The notes under the pieces: model-generated
Told to the model about the DNA's origin: nothing
The model's database searches: none
Seen by the model: the letters and a program-made list of their open reading frames with translations, nothing else
Part shown: positions 1 to 8,184 of the stretch, one piece after another
How the letters are laid out: every line of letters begins with the position of its first letter
Numbering within the stretch: position 1 is the stretch's first letter
Made by a program: the position numbers and the translations under genes
From: Nocardioides insulae DSM 17944
Lineage (GTDB): Bacteria > Actinomycetota > Actinomycetes > Propionibacteriales > Nocardioidaceae
Length of the DNA stretch: 64,000 nucleotides
Assembly: GCF_000422825.1 (NCBI RefSeq)
Contig: NZ_KE383929.1
Coordinates: 744,001 to 808,000 of the forward strand
Reading direction: 5' to 3'

Positions 1-1
1 C

Positions 2-112
2 GAGCCGGCCGAGAAGGTGCAGGCCGCCTTCTTCGCCGCGCTGCCGACCTTCACCATGTCCGACGCCATCGCGGGTGACCCTGTGCTCGCGTTCTACGAC
101 GCACGGGACTGA
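2..112 (+). CDS. C-terminal fragment of an unidentified protein
   Basis: The window opens inside a reading frame that runs from base 2 to a TGA at 110-112 and encodes 36 residues ending in LAFYDARD. The frame is open to the window edge and uses high-G+C third positions like its neighbours, so it is probably the 3' end of a real gene. The fragment (AAFFAALPTFTMSDAIAGD) is too short for me to assign a family. It is convergent with the IclR gene that ends at 222. Confidence 0.5.
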   Translation, partial: EPAEKVQAAFFAALPTFTMSDAIAGDPVLAFYDARD

Positions 113-221
113 GCCTCGAACCCAGGCTGAGCCCACCCCGGCCGGGACACCGCTCGGTGTCCCGGCCGGTCGCGCATCGCCCGGCCGCCCCTCACCATCG
201 CGCCCCTCACAGGCGCCGGAC

Positions 222-962
222 TCACAGCTGGCGGCCGATACCGCGGGCGGCGACCTGGAGGGCCGCGATCAGACGGCCCCGGTCGTCCTCCAGTGAAGGC
301 ACCACGACGCCGAGCGCCGCGACGATGGTGTTGCGCTGGCGGATGGGCACCGCGGCCGAGCAGGCGCCGAGCGTCATCTCCTGCGCGGTCGCCGAGAATC
401 CCTCGCGTCGCACCCCCGCCAGCTGTTCCTCGAGGAGCTGCGGATCGGTGACGGTGAACGGGGTCATCGGCACCAGGTCAGCGAGCACCCGGCGCCGGAC
501 GTCGTCGGGGGCGTGGGCGAGCAGCACCTTCCCGACCCCCGTGGCGTACATCGGCAGGCGCGAGCCGACCTTGCTCACCACCGGCACCGAGGCCCGCCCG
601 GCGAGTCGTTCGAGGTAGAGGACCGAGTCACCGTCGCGGACCGCGAGCTGGACCGTCGCCAGGGTCGCCGCATAGATGTCGTGCAGGAAGGGAGACGCCG
701 CGTCACGCAGCGTCTCCTGCACGGGCGCGAGCAGGCCGATGTCCCAGATCCGGCGCCCGACGACGTACTCGCGGCCGACCATCGCCAGCGCCCTGTGTGA
801 CACCAACTCCGCCACCAGCCGGTGGGTCGTGGAGAGCGGGAGATCCGCACGCCGGGCGATCGAGCTGAGCGCGAGCTGCGGGTGGTCCTTGTCGAAGGCG
901 GAGAGCACGGCGAGCACGCGGGCCGTGACGGTGGCGCCCGGGGTGCGGGTGTTGCCGGCCAT
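222..962 (-). CDS. IclR-family transcriptional regulator, probable pca regulator
   Basis: A 246-residue protein with the IclR layout: an N-terminal winged helix-turn-helix (about residues 8-65, with VTARVLAVLSAF and LPLSTTHRLVAEL) followed by an effector-binding domain containing MYATGVGKVLLA and the late VPIRQRNTIVAALGVVVP strand, as in PcaU/PcaR/PobR relatives. I chose the ATG at 962; an in-frame GTG 18 bases upstream would add six residues. It is divergent from pcaH, and the 77-base gap carries a 15-base palindrome. IclR proteins often control protocatechuate genes in bacteria, so control of pcaHGBC is a strong inference, but whether it activates or represses cannot be read from sequence. 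Confidence 0.9.
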   Translation of the reverse strand: MAGNTRTPGATVTARVLAVLSAFDKDHPQLALSSIARRADLPLSTTHRLVAELVSHRALAMVGREYVVGRRIWDIGLLAPVQETLRDAASPFLHDIYAATLATVQLAVRDGDSVLYLERLAGRASVPVVSKVGSRLPMYATGVGKVLLAHAPDDVRRRVLADLVPMTPFTVTDPQLLEEQLAGVRREGFSATAQEMTLGACSAAVPIRQRNTIVAALGVVVPSLEDDRGRLIAALQVAARGIGRQL

Positions 963-983
963 GCCTCGATGATCACACACTTC

Positions 984-998
984 TTCCGCTGAGCAGAA
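984..998. promoter_or_regulatory. Palindromic candidate operator between IclR gene and pcaH
   Basis: TTCCGCTGAGCAGAA is an inverted repeat of the form TTCnGCTnAGCnGAA, with two mismatched pairs around a single central base. It lies between the divergent IclR gene and pcaH, where IclR regulators of aromatic pathways usually bind. The binding role is inferred from position and symmetry. Confidence 0.5.
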
Positions 999-1039
999 GG
1001 AACTTGGCGCGACTCACACCACGGGGTCATCGTCGTGGC

Positions 1040-1801
1040 ATGGAACTGGAGACACAGTCGGTCATCGACGCCGAGATCTCGGCGATCGCACAGGCCACCG
1101 AACAGGCCGGGGCCGGTGAGCTCCAGCCGCACGTGGACTACCCGCCCTACCGCAGCAGCATCCTGCGGCACCCCACCAAGGATCTGCGCCACACCGACCC
1201 GGAGACGATCGAGCGCTGGGCACCCTGCTTCAGCCACCGCGACGTCGACCCGCTCGAGTCCGACCTGACCATCGGCCAGCGGGGCGAGCCCGTCGGCGAG
1301 CGGATCATCGTCACCGGTCGGGTCACCGACGGCGAGGGGCGCCCGGTCCGCAACCAGTTGGTCGAGATCTGGCAGGCCAATGCCGGCGGCCGCTACGTCC
1401 ACAAGCGCGACCAGCACCACGCCGCGCTCGACCCCAACTTCACCGGCGCGGGCCGCTGCCTGACCGACGACGAGGGCAACTACCGCTTCGTCAGCATCAA
1501 GCCCGGCCCGTACCCGTGGAAGAACCACCTCAACGCCTGGCGGCCGGCGCACATCCACTTCTCCCTGTTCGGCACCGACTTCACCCAGCGGCTGGTGACC
1601 CAGATGTACTTCCCGGGAGACCCGCTCTTCTCCCGTGACCCCATCTACCAGGCCATCACGGATCCCAAGGCGCGCGAGATGCTCGTGGCCACCTACGACC
1701 ACGACCTCACCCAGCCCGAGTGGGCCACCGGCTACCGCTGGGACATCGTGCTCACCGGCAGCAACCGCACCTACACCGAGTCCGAGGACAGCGACCTGTG
1801 A
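1040..1801 (+). CDS. pcaH: Protocatechuate 3,4-dioxygenase beta subunit
   Basis: Cytoplasmic intradiol dioxygenase subunit (253 residues) that with PcaG cleaves protocatechuate between the two hydroxyl-bearing carbons to 3-carboxy-cis,cis-muconate. The Fe(III) ligand set is visible by comparison with the Pseudomonas enzyme: Tyr119 (GGRYVHK), Tyr158 (GPYPW), and His171 and His173 (RPAHIHFS). The N-terminal PPYRSSILRHPTK segment is typical of PcaH. A TTG 36 bases upstream is in frame, but the ATG at 1040 gives the usual beta-subunit length. It overlaps pcaG by four bases (GTGA), so the two subunits are translationally coupled, as expected for an equimolar complex. Confidence 0.97.
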   Translation: MELETQSVIDAEISAIAQATEQAGAGELQPHVDYPPYRSSILRHPTKDLRHTDPETIERWAPCFSHRDVDPLESDLTIGQRGEPVGERIIVTGRVTDGEGRPVRNQLVEIWQANAGGRYVHKRDQHHAALDPNFTGAGRCLTDDEGNYRFVSIKPGPYPWKNHLNAWRPAHIHFSLFGTDFTQRLVTQMYFPGDPLFSRDPIYQAITDPKAREMLVATYDHDLTQPEWATGYRWDIVLTGSNRTYTESEDSDL

Positions 1802-2364
1802 ACACCACCGCATCCGGCATGAGCACCCCCGGTCAGACCGTCGGCCCGTTCTTCCACTACGGACTCCCCTACGACGGCGACCGCGACCTGGTGACCCCCG
1901 GCAGCCCGGGCTCCATCCGGCTTCACGGCACCGTGTACGACGGCAACGGTGCGCCCGTCCAGGACTCCCTCATCGAGATCTGGCAGGCCCGGCCCGACGG
2001 CACGGTCCCCCAGGAGCCGGGCTCGCTGCGCCGCGACGGCTGGACCTTCACCGGCTTCGGCCGGGCGAGCACGTCGCGGGACGGCTCGTTCTACTTCAGC
2101 ACCCTCGCGCCCGGGGCGACCGAGCCGGGAGCCGCCCCGTTCTTCGCGGTCACCGTGTTCGCCCGCGGACTGCTCGACCGGCTCTTCACCCGGGCCTACC
2201 TGCCCGAGGACGAGGCCGCCCTGGCCGCCGACCCGCTGCTCTCCTCGCTGGAGCCGGAGCGCCGTCGTACCCTCGTCGCGGAGAAGGACGAGCAGGGCTA
2301 CCGGTTCGACATCCGGTTGCAGGGCGAGGACGAGACCGTCTTCCTCCTCTTCCCCGGCCGGTGA
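1798..2364 (+). CDS. pcaG: Protocatechuate 3,4-dioxygenase alpha subunit
   Basis: Alpha subunit (188 residues) of the protocatechuate dioxygenase, with the same beta-sandwich intradiol fold as PcaH but without the full iron-ligand set. Recognisable features are the N-terminal TPGQTVGPFFHYGL, DSLIEIWQARPDG in the middle and the C-terminal GYRFDIRLQGEDETVFL. The GTG at 1798 overlaps the pcaH stop; an in-frame ATG at 1819 (MSTPGQTVGPFF) is an alternative start that would remove seven residues. The order pcaH-pcaG is the normal one. Confidence 0.96.
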   Translation: MNTTASGMSTPGQTVGPFFHYGLPYDGDRDLVTPGSPGSIRLHGTVYDGNGAPVQDSLIEIWQARPDGTVPQEPGSLRRDGWTFTGFGRASTSRDGSFYFSTLAPGATEPGAAPFFAVTVFARGLLDRLFTRAYLPEDEAALAADPLLSSLEPERRRTLVAEKDEQGYRFDIRLQGEDETVFLLFPGR

Positions 2365-2401
2365 GTCCACGCCGTCCCGTCCCGGCTGTGAGGATGGTCC
2401 G

Positions 2402-3637
2402 GTGAGCGACCTCTTCTGGCCCGGCGACGAGCGCGCCGGCGACCTGCTGACCGAGGCCACCTGGCTGGGTGCGATGGTACGGGTGGAGCAGGCCTGGCTG
2501 GACGCCCTGGTGGCGGCCGGGCTGGCCGCACCCGCCACGCTCGACGGCCTGGTCGGCGTCGACGATATCGACCTGCTCGCCCGTGGCAGCGAGTCCACCG
2601 GCAACCCCGTGCCCGGCCTGGTCAAGCTCCTGCGCGAGCGGAGCGGCCAGGCCTGGGTGCATCGGGGCCTGACCAGCCAGGACGTCGTCGACACCGCCCT
2701 GATGCTGTGCGCCCGGGATCTTCTCGAACGGCTCGACGCCGAGCTCGACGCGCAGATCGGTGCGCTCTCGGCCCTGGCCGAGGAGCACCGCGCCACCGTG
2801 ATGGCCGGCCGCACCCTGACCCAGCACGCCGTACCGATCACCTTCGGGCTCAAGGCGGCCGGCTGGCTGACCGGTGTGCTCGACGCCGCGGACGCCATCC
2901 GGGCCCTCGAGCTGCCCGCGCAGCTCGGCGGCGCCGCCGGCACCCTGTCGGCGGCCTCCGAGCTGGCCGGGTCCCCCGCCGGCGCACTGCGTCTGACCGC
3001 GGACGCCGCCGCCCGGCTCGGACTGGCCGACCTGCCGCCCTGGCACACCAGTCGACGACCGGTCAGCGCACTCGGGGACGCGCTGGTCGCGGCCAATGAC
3101 GCGTGGGGGCGGCTCGCCGCCGACGTGACCACCCTGTCCCGCCCCGAGATCGCCGAACTCGCAGAGCCCGCCGGCCGAGGCGGCTCCTCGACCATGCCGC
3201 ACAAGCAGAACCCCGCCCTGGCGGTGCTGGTCCGCCGGGCCGCGCTCGCCGCTCCCCCGCTCGCCTCCTCCCTCCACGTCGCCGCCGCAGCAGCGGTCGA
3301 CGAGCGACCCGACGGGGCCTGGCACATCGAGTGGGCAACGGTGCGCACCCTCGGCCGGCGTACCGCCGTCGCGGCGTCGCAGGTCACCGAGCTGCTCACC
3401 GGCCTGAGGGTCCGCGAGGACCGGATCGCCGCGCACGTCGGGGAGGACGACCTGCTCGCCGAGCGTGACACGATCCGGGCCTTCGCCGGCCTCCCGGCAG
3501 CGCCCCTCTCGGGCCCGGGTGCCGGAGCCGCCGGCTACCTGGGCGGCAACGCCGAACTGATCGACCGGGTCCTGGCACGGGCCGGTCGTCTCCCCGCCCG
3601 CTCCACCCCGTCCACCCCTTCGGAGGAACAGCAGTGA
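2402..3637 (+). CDS. pcaB: 3-carboxy-cis,cis-muconate cycloisomerase
   Basis: A 411-residue member of the fumarase/aspartase superfamily that lactonises 3-carboxy-cis,cis-muconate to 4-carboxymuconolactone. The superfamily signature GSSTMPHKQNP appears in the middle, and the helical core with WVHRGLTSQDVVDTA also fits PcaB. The start is the GTG at 2402, seven bases after an AGGA ribosome-binding site. An open frame continues far upstream but would overlap pcaG. It follows pcaG after 37 bases and overlaps pcaC by four bases, completing the pcaHGBC order. Confidence 0.95.
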   Translation: MSDLFWPGDERAGDLLTEATWLGAMVRVEQAWLDALVAAGLAAPATLDGLVGVDDIDLLARGSESTGNPVPGLVKLLRERSGQAWVHRGLTSQDVVDTALMLCARDLLERLDAELDAQIGALSALAEEHRATVMAGRTLTQHAVPITFGLKAAGWLTGVLDAADAIRALELPAQLGGAAGTLSAASELAGSPAGALRLTADAAARLGLADLPPWHTSRRPVSALGDALVAANDAWGRLAADVTTLSRPEIAELAEPAGRGGSSTMPHKQNPALAVLVRRAALAAPPLASSLHVAAAAAVDERPDGAWHIEWATVRTLGRRTAVAASQVTELLTGLRVREDRIAAHVGEDDLLAERDTIRAFAGLPAAPLSGPGAGAAGYLGGNAELIDRVLARAGRLPARSTPSTPSEEQQ

Positions 3638-4068
3638 CCGACCAGCCGTCGACCCCCGACCGGCCCGCCGGCTCCCCCGCCACGCCCGAGGCCACCCTCG
3701 CCGAGGTGTACGACGCCGGCATGGCCGTGCGCCGTGAGGTGCTCGGCGACGCCCACGTCGACCGGGCGACCGCGGGGATCACCGAGCTCACCGCGGAGTT
3801 CCAGGAGATGATCACCCGCTATGCGTGGGGCGGCATCTGGACCCGCCCGGGCCTGGACCGGCGCAGCCGCTCGATGATCACGCTCACCGCGCTGATCGCC
3901 CGCGGACACCACGAGGAGTTCGCCATGCACGTCCGTGCGGCCCGCCGCAACGGGCTGACCGCGGAGGAGATCAAGGAGGTCATCCTCCAGTCCGCGATCT
4001 ACTGCGGCGTCCCGGACGCCAACACCGCCTTCCGCCTCGCCCAGGGCGTCCTCGCCGAGGAGGGCTGA
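3634..4068 (+). CDS. pcaC: 4-carboxymuconolactone decarboxylase
   Basis: A 144-residue carboxymuconolactone decarboxylase of the AhpD-like fold, converting 4-carboxymuconolactone to beta-ketoadipate enol-lactone. The domain covers nearly the whole protein (RREVLGDAHVDRA near the N-terminus, then RSRSMITLTALIARG, EFAMHVRAARRNGLT and EVILQSAIYCGVPDA). It starts with GTG inside the pcaB stop, behind GGAGGA. Many actinobacteria fuse this domain to the enol-lactone hydrolase PcaD as PcaL. Here it stands alone and no pcaD follows, so the next step must be encoded outside the window. Confidence 0.95.
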   Translation: MTDQPSTPDRPAGSPATPEATLAEVYDAGMAVRREVLGDAHVDRATAGITELTAEFQEMITRYAWGGIWTRPGLDRRSRSMITLTALIARGHHEEFAMHVRAARRNGLTAEEIKEVILQSAIYCGVPDANTAFRLAQGVLAEEG

Positions 4069-4097
4069 ACCCGGCCCCGGGGGTGGTGCCGCCCGGC

Positions 4098-5090
4098 TCA
4101 GCCGCCGCTGCCCGGGCCCGACGAACGCCGGATGACCAGGTCGGACGGCAGCCGGAGCTGGGCCGGATGGTGACGCCCCGGCGGGTCGAGCAGCAGCTCG
4201 ACCGCCAGCCGCCCCGCCTGGGCGCCCGGGGCGCCGAGGGTGGTCAGCGGGGGCTCGAGCAACTCGGCGGCGAAGATGTCGTCGAACCCCACCACCGAGA
4301 CGTCCTCGGGTACGGCGACCCCGCGGTCCCGTAGCCGCCGTACGATGCCGATCGCGAGCAGGTCGTTGTGCGCGACGACCGCGGTCACCCCGGCCCGTAG
4401 CGCCCCGTCCGCGGCCACGGCGCCGTTGGCCACCGTCGGGGCGTAGGGCCCCACCCGGCGCAGGGTCAGCCCATGCTCCTCCGCACCGCCGCTCAGCGCG
4501 GCCCAGCGCTCGGCGCTCATCCAGGACGTCGGCGGCCCGGAGCAGTAGGCCACCTCGCGATGTCCCAGGGACGAGAGGTGCTCGAGGATCTGGCGGCATC
4601 CACCGCGCATGTCTCGCACGACGCTGGGGATGGGTGGCAGTTCCCGGTCGAGCAGCACCAGGCGATGCTTGCCGGCCAGTGCTCGCAGCTCGTCGTCGGA
4701 GAGCCTGCTGGCGGCCAGGATGAAGCCGTCGACCGCACCGGTCAGGCCCTGGATCTGCTCGAACTCGATCCGGCGGGACTCCTCGGCGTTGACGATCACC
4801 AGCGTGTTCCCGGCGACCCGGGCGCGTTGTTCGGCGCCTCGGATCAGCTCGAAGAAGTACGGGTTGGTGATGTCGGCCAGCATCAGTGCGATGGTCGCGT
4901 GCTTCCCGCTCTGGAGCGCGCGGGCGTGCGGATTGGGCACGTAGCCGAGCTCCTCGGCGGCGGCGACGACCTTCTGCCGGGTGCGCTCGCTGACCCTCCC
5001 CGGCACCCCGAAGGCACGGGAGACGGTGGAGGCGGCGACCCCTGCTCTGGTCGCGACGTCGTAGATCGTGGGCTCGGGCACGCTGCCCAT
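4098..5090 (-). CDS. LacI-family transcriptional regulator, probable TRAP-operon repressor
   Basis: A 330-residue LacI/GalR protein: an N-terminal helix-turn-helix (TIYDVATRAGVAASTVSRAF, about residues 7-26), the hinge helix (NPHARALQSGKH) and a periplasmic-binding-protein-like effector domain. The ATG at 5090 (MGSVPEPTIYDV) gives the usual spacing to the helix-turn-helix; upstream in-frame codons would add a non-conserved extension and run into the operator. It is convergent with pcaC and divergent from dctQ. An 18-base operator-like palindrome lies 21 bases upstream of its start, so it probably represses itself and the transporter/quinate operon. The ligand is unknown; a hydroaromatic acid is a reasonable guess. 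Confidence 0.9.
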   Translation of the reverse strand: MGSVPEPTIYDVATRAGVAASTVSRAFGVPGRVSERTRQKVVAAAEELGYVPNPHARALQSGKHATIALMLADITNPYFFELIRGAEQRARVAGNTLVIVNAEESRRIEFEQIQGLTGAVDGFILAASRLSDDELRALAGKHRLVLLDRELPPIPSVVRDMRGGCRQILEHLSSLGHREVAYCSGPPTSWMSAERWAALSGGAEEHGLTLRRVGPYAPTVANGAVAADGALRAGVTAVVAHNDLLAIGIVRRLRDRGVAVPEDVSVVGFDDIFAAELLEPPLTTLGAPGAQAGRLAVELLLDPPGRHHPAQLRLPSDLVIRRSSGPGSGG

Positions 5091-5110
5091 CAAGGCACAC
5101 GCTGGCAACT

Positions 5111-5128
5111 TTGGCAACCGATTGCCGA
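5111..5128. promoter_or_regulatory. LacI-type operator upstream of dctQ
   Basis: TTGGCAACCGATTGCCGA is an 18-base near-palindrome centred on CG (14 of 18 positions symmetric), the form typical of LacI/GalR operators. A further half-site (TGGCAAC) lies just upstream at about 5103-5109. It sits between the divergent LacI gene and the TRAP operon. Confidence 0.65.
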
Positions 5129-5222
5129 GGTTGTCGCGGCGGCCCTAGATTCGGCCCATCGTGTGATGACCGCCACGTTCCCCCGGCACCCCCGTGCCCG
5201 CGTGGCCCCGAAGGAGAATCAG

Positions 5223-5822
5223 GTGTCCGAGGAGACAGCAGCAACCGGCCCGCCCGGACCCCTCAAGCGTGTGGTCGGGTTCCTCACCACCGTCGAGCTC
5301 GGCATCTCCGCCCTCGCTGCCGCGATGATCTTCGTCCTGATCCTCGTCCAGGCCGGCCAGCGCTATCTGCCCATCGACGGCTGGACCTGGACCGGGGAGT
5401 TGGCCCGCTACGGCCTGGTGTGGCTCACCTTCTCCGCCTGCGGCGTGCTGGTGACCCGCGACGGTCACATCGCCCTGCAACTCGTCGACTCGATCCGCAA
5501 CCAGGCGGTGGTCCGCTCCGTGCACGTCTTCGCCCTGCTCGTCGTGGCGGCGACCGGGGCCGGCTTCGCCTGGGCGTGCTGGACCCTGATCACCGAGTCG
5601 CAGAACCTCACCACCCCCTCACTCGGCATGCCGATGTGGGTGGTCTACCTGATCCCGCTGATCGGCTTCGTCAGTACGACGATCCGCGGCCTGTGTGCCG
5701 CGATCGGGGTGGCGCGTCACGGTGTCGGCTCCAGCCTCGAACCCGAGTCGCTGGCGGTCCAGGTCAACGGCCCGCAGCTGCCCGGTGGCACCGCCGACCC
5801 GAACGGGGAGGCCCAGCGATGA
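5223..5822 (+). CDS. dctQ: TRAP transporter small membrane subunit (DctQ)
   Basis: A 199-residue DctQ-type protein with four predicted membrane helices (for example GISALAAAMIFVLILVQAG and VHVFALLVVAATGAGFAWA) and the family segment WTGELARYGLVWLTF-GxxxxxRDGHIAL. It forms the membrane complex with DctM for Na+-coupled uptake of an organic anion bound by DctP. The GTG at 5223 follows an AAGGAG site at 5211-5216. The stop overlaps the dctM start (ATGA). An open frame runs far upstream but would cross the LacI gene and operator. Confidence 0.9.
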   Translation: MSEETAATGPPGPLKRVVGFLTTVELGISALAAAMIFVLILVQAGQRYLPIDGWTWTGELARYGLVWLTFSACGVLVTRDGHIALQLVDSIRNQAVVRSVHVFALLVVAATGAGFAWACWTLITESQNLTTPSLGMPMWVVYLIPLIGFVSTTIRGLCAAIGVARHGVGSSLEPESLAVQVNGPQLPGGTADPNGEAQR

Positions 5823-7093
5823 CCGTCCTCTGGCTCCTCCTCGGGATCGCCCTGCTGCTCGTCCTGCGGGTCCCCGTCGCCTTCGCCTTCCTCGGCCCGG
5901 GGCTGGTCTACCTCCTCGCCACCGGCCAGTCGGTCGGACTGGCGATGCGGCTGATCACCGAGTCGACCGCCTCCTTCCCGCTGCTGGCCGTCCCCTTGTT
6001 CGTGCTGCTCGGCGTCCTCGCCAACCATGCCGGCATCGCCGACCGGCTCTTCGACTTCGCGCTCGCCCTGTTCGGCAAGGTGCGCGGCGGACTCGGCTAC
6101 GTCAGCGTCGGGGTCAGCCTCGGGTTCTCCTGGATGAGCGGCTCTGCGGTCGCCGACGCGGCGGCGCTGAGCAAGGTCGAGATCCCCACCATGGTCAAGC
6201 AGGGCTACTCCCGGCGCTTCGCCCTCGGGGTGGTCGGCTCCTCCGCCCTGATCGCGCCGGTCATGCCGCCCAGCATCCCGGCGGTGATCTACGCCGGTCT
6301 GGCCGCCGTATCCACCGGTGCCCTCTTCGCCGCCTCGGTGATCCCCGCACTGCTGATGGCCCTCGGCCTGTGCATCGTCGTCTTCATCCAGGTGCGCCGC
6401 CAGCCCGACATCGTCGACATCGGCTTCTCCTGGTCGCGGCTCGGTACGACGTTCGGGCGGGTGCTCGCACCCCTGGGCGCTCCGATCCTGATCCTCGGCG
6501 GCATCCTGTGGGGGCTGTTCACCCCGACCGAGGCCGCCGCCGTGGGTGCGGCGTACATGATGGTGCTGGGTTTCGCCTACCGCACCCTGAGGATCCGCGA
6601 CCTGCCCAAGGTCTTCGTGGAGACCATCCTGACCACCGCGGCGATCATGCTGATCGTCTCCAGCGCGGCGCTGCTCGGCTACGCGCTGGCCCGGGAACGG
6701 GTGCCCCAGGACCTCGCCGAACTCGTGCTCGGGTTCACCGACGACCCGCAGGTCTTCCTCCTCCTGGTCGCGGTGCTGATGCTGATCCTCGGCACGGTCA
6801 TCGACCCGACCGCCGTGCTGGTGCTCGTCGTGCCGATCCTGATGCCGATCGCGCTCCGACTCGGCGTCGACCCGATCGTGCTCGGCGTGCTGATGATCCT
6901 CTCCCTGATGATCGGTCTGCTCACGCCACCGGTCGGCACGGTCCTCTACGTCCTCAGCTCGACGATCAAGGTCCCGGTCGGAGAGGTCTTCAAGGGCTCG
7001 CTGCCCTTCATCGTCCCTCTGCTGGTGATCTGTGCGGCGATCATCCTCGCCCCCGACCTGGTGACCTGGCTGCCCGAGAAACTCGGCCTCTAG
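5819..7093 (+). CDS. dctM: TRAP transporter large permease (DctM)
   Basis: A 424-residue DctM-type permease with about 12 hydrophobic segments. Family landmarks are FPLLAVPLFVLLGVLANHAGIADRLFDFA near residues 57-85, the SGSAVADAAALSKVEIPTM segment, and VMPPSIPAVIYAGLAAVS, whose Pro-Pro-Ser turn is typical. A second similar repeat occurs in the C-terminal half (GLLTPPVGTVLYVLSSTIK). It starts inside the dctQ stop and ends 74 bases before dctP. Confidence 0.93.
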   Translation: MTVLWLLLGIALLLVLRVPVAFAFLGPGLVYLLATGQSVGLAMRLITESTASFPLLAVPLFVLLGVLANHAGIADRLFDFALALFGKVRGGLGYVSVGVSLGFSWMSGSAVADAAALSKVEIPTMVKQGYSRRFALGVVGSSALIAPVMPPSIPAVIYAGLAAVSTGALFAASVIPALLMALGLCIVVFIQVRRQPDIVDIGFSWSRLGTTFGRVLAPLGAPILILGGILWGLFTPTEAAAVGAAYMMVLGFAYRTLRIRDLPKVFVETILTTAAIMLIVSSAALLGYALARERVPQDLAELVLGFTDDPQVFLLLVAVLMLILGTVIDPTAVLVLVVPILMPIALRLGVDPIVLGVLMILSLMIGLLTPPVGTVLYVLSSTIKVPVGEVFKGSLPFIVPLLVICAAIILAPDLVTWLPEKLGL

Positions 7094-7167
7094 CTCCGCC
7101 GCGGCCCGTCCCCTCCATCCCTCCAACCCCCGAGGCCATCCGGCCGATCCCCGAGGAAGGACCCATC

Positions 7168-8184
7168 ATGAAGTCCACCCGCAAGCCGCTCGCCGTCGCA
7201 GCGGTGCTCGCCCTGCCACTCGTCCTCGCCGCCTGCGGCGACGATGACGGGGGCGACTCCGGGGGCTCCGACTCCGGCGTCGAGCTGACCCTGGCGCACA
7301 GCTACACCGAGGACCAGCCGCAGCACACCTGCGGCGCCCAGGTGATCAAGGACGAGGTCGAGGCCGCCGACGTGGGCGTCACGGTCGAGATCTACCCCAA
7401 CAGCCAGCTCGGCGGCGATGCCGACCGGATCGCCTCGGTCCAGTCGGGCGACGTGGACATCGACATCCAGGGCGCCTCCGCGCTGGCCGCCGTCTACGAG
7501 CCGATCGGCGTCCTCGACGCGGCGTACGCCTTCGCGGACTCCGACCAGCTCCAGACCTTCATGGACAGCGACGCGGGCACGCAGCTGGCCACCGACTTCA
7601 AGGACGCCTCCGGAGTGAACGTGCTCGGCGCCTGGTCGGCCGGCGCCCGGCAGTTCACCGCCAACGACCCGATCCGCAGCCCGGAGGACCTCGACGGCCT
7701 GCGGATGCGGTTCCCCGGCTCGCCGCAGTTCCTGCTCAACGCCAAGGCACTCGGCGCCCAGGCGACCGAGGTCGCCTACGAGGAGCTCTACCTCGCCCTC
7801 CAGCAGGGCGTCGTGGACGGCCAGGAGAACCCGATCACCAACATCGACTCCAGCAACCTGGTCGAGGTGCAGGACTACCTCTCCATGTCCAACCACCAGC
7901 TGAACAGCAATCTGGTCGTCGCCGGCGGCACCTACGACGACCTGACCGACGAGCAGCGTCAGGCCGTCGACGACGCCGTCGCCTCGGCCGTGGAGCAGAT
8001 GCCCGGCTGCGTCGAGGACGCCGAACAGGAGATCCTCGACGGGTGGGAGTCGGAGGGCAGCATCGAGATCGTCGACGACGTGGACACCGAGGCGTTCTCG
8101 ACGCAGGCCGACGCCTGGTTCCGTGCCAACCTCGAGGGTGACTCGCTGAAGGTCTACGAGGACATCAAGGCGACCCAGCAGTGA
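7168..8184 (+). CDS. dctP: TRAP transporter substrate-binding lipoprotein (DctP)
   Basis: A 338-residue DctP/SBP family 7 protein. The N-terminus is a lipoprotein signal (LALPLVLAACGDD, lipobox LAAC with Cys23), so it is tethered outside the membrane. The mature part has family landmarks VEIYPNSQLGGDADRIASVQSGDVDI, an Arg-bearing LDGLRMRFPGSPQFL region that usually contacts the substrate carboxylate, and ALQQGVVDGQENPITNI. GAGGAAGG lies 7 bases before the ATG. Because catabolic genes follow without a gap, the ligand is likely a hydroaromatic acid such as quinate or shikimate; this is inference. Confidence 0.92.
   Translation: MKSTRKPLAVAAVLALPLVLAACGDDDGGDSGGSDSGVELTLAHSYTEDQPQHTCGAQVIKDEVEAADVGVTVEIYPNSQLGGDADRIASVQSGDVDIDIQGASALAAVYEPIGVLDAAYAFADSDQLQTFMDSDAGTQLATDFKDASGVNVLGAWSAGARQFTANDPIRSPEDLDGLRMRFPGSPQFLLNAKALGAQATEVAYEELYLALQQGVVDGQENPITNIDSSNLVEVQDYLSMSNHQLNSNLVVAGGTYDDLTDEQRQAVDDAVASAVEQMPGCVEDAEQEILDGWESEGSIEIVDDVDTEAFSTQADAWFRANLEGDSLKVYEDIKATQQ

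Noticed and set aside
575..1813. Long minus-strand frame across the IclR and pcaH region
   Set aside because: It is antisense to pcaH and overlaps the IclR gene in another frame; its product lacks domain signatures and is explained by G+C bias.
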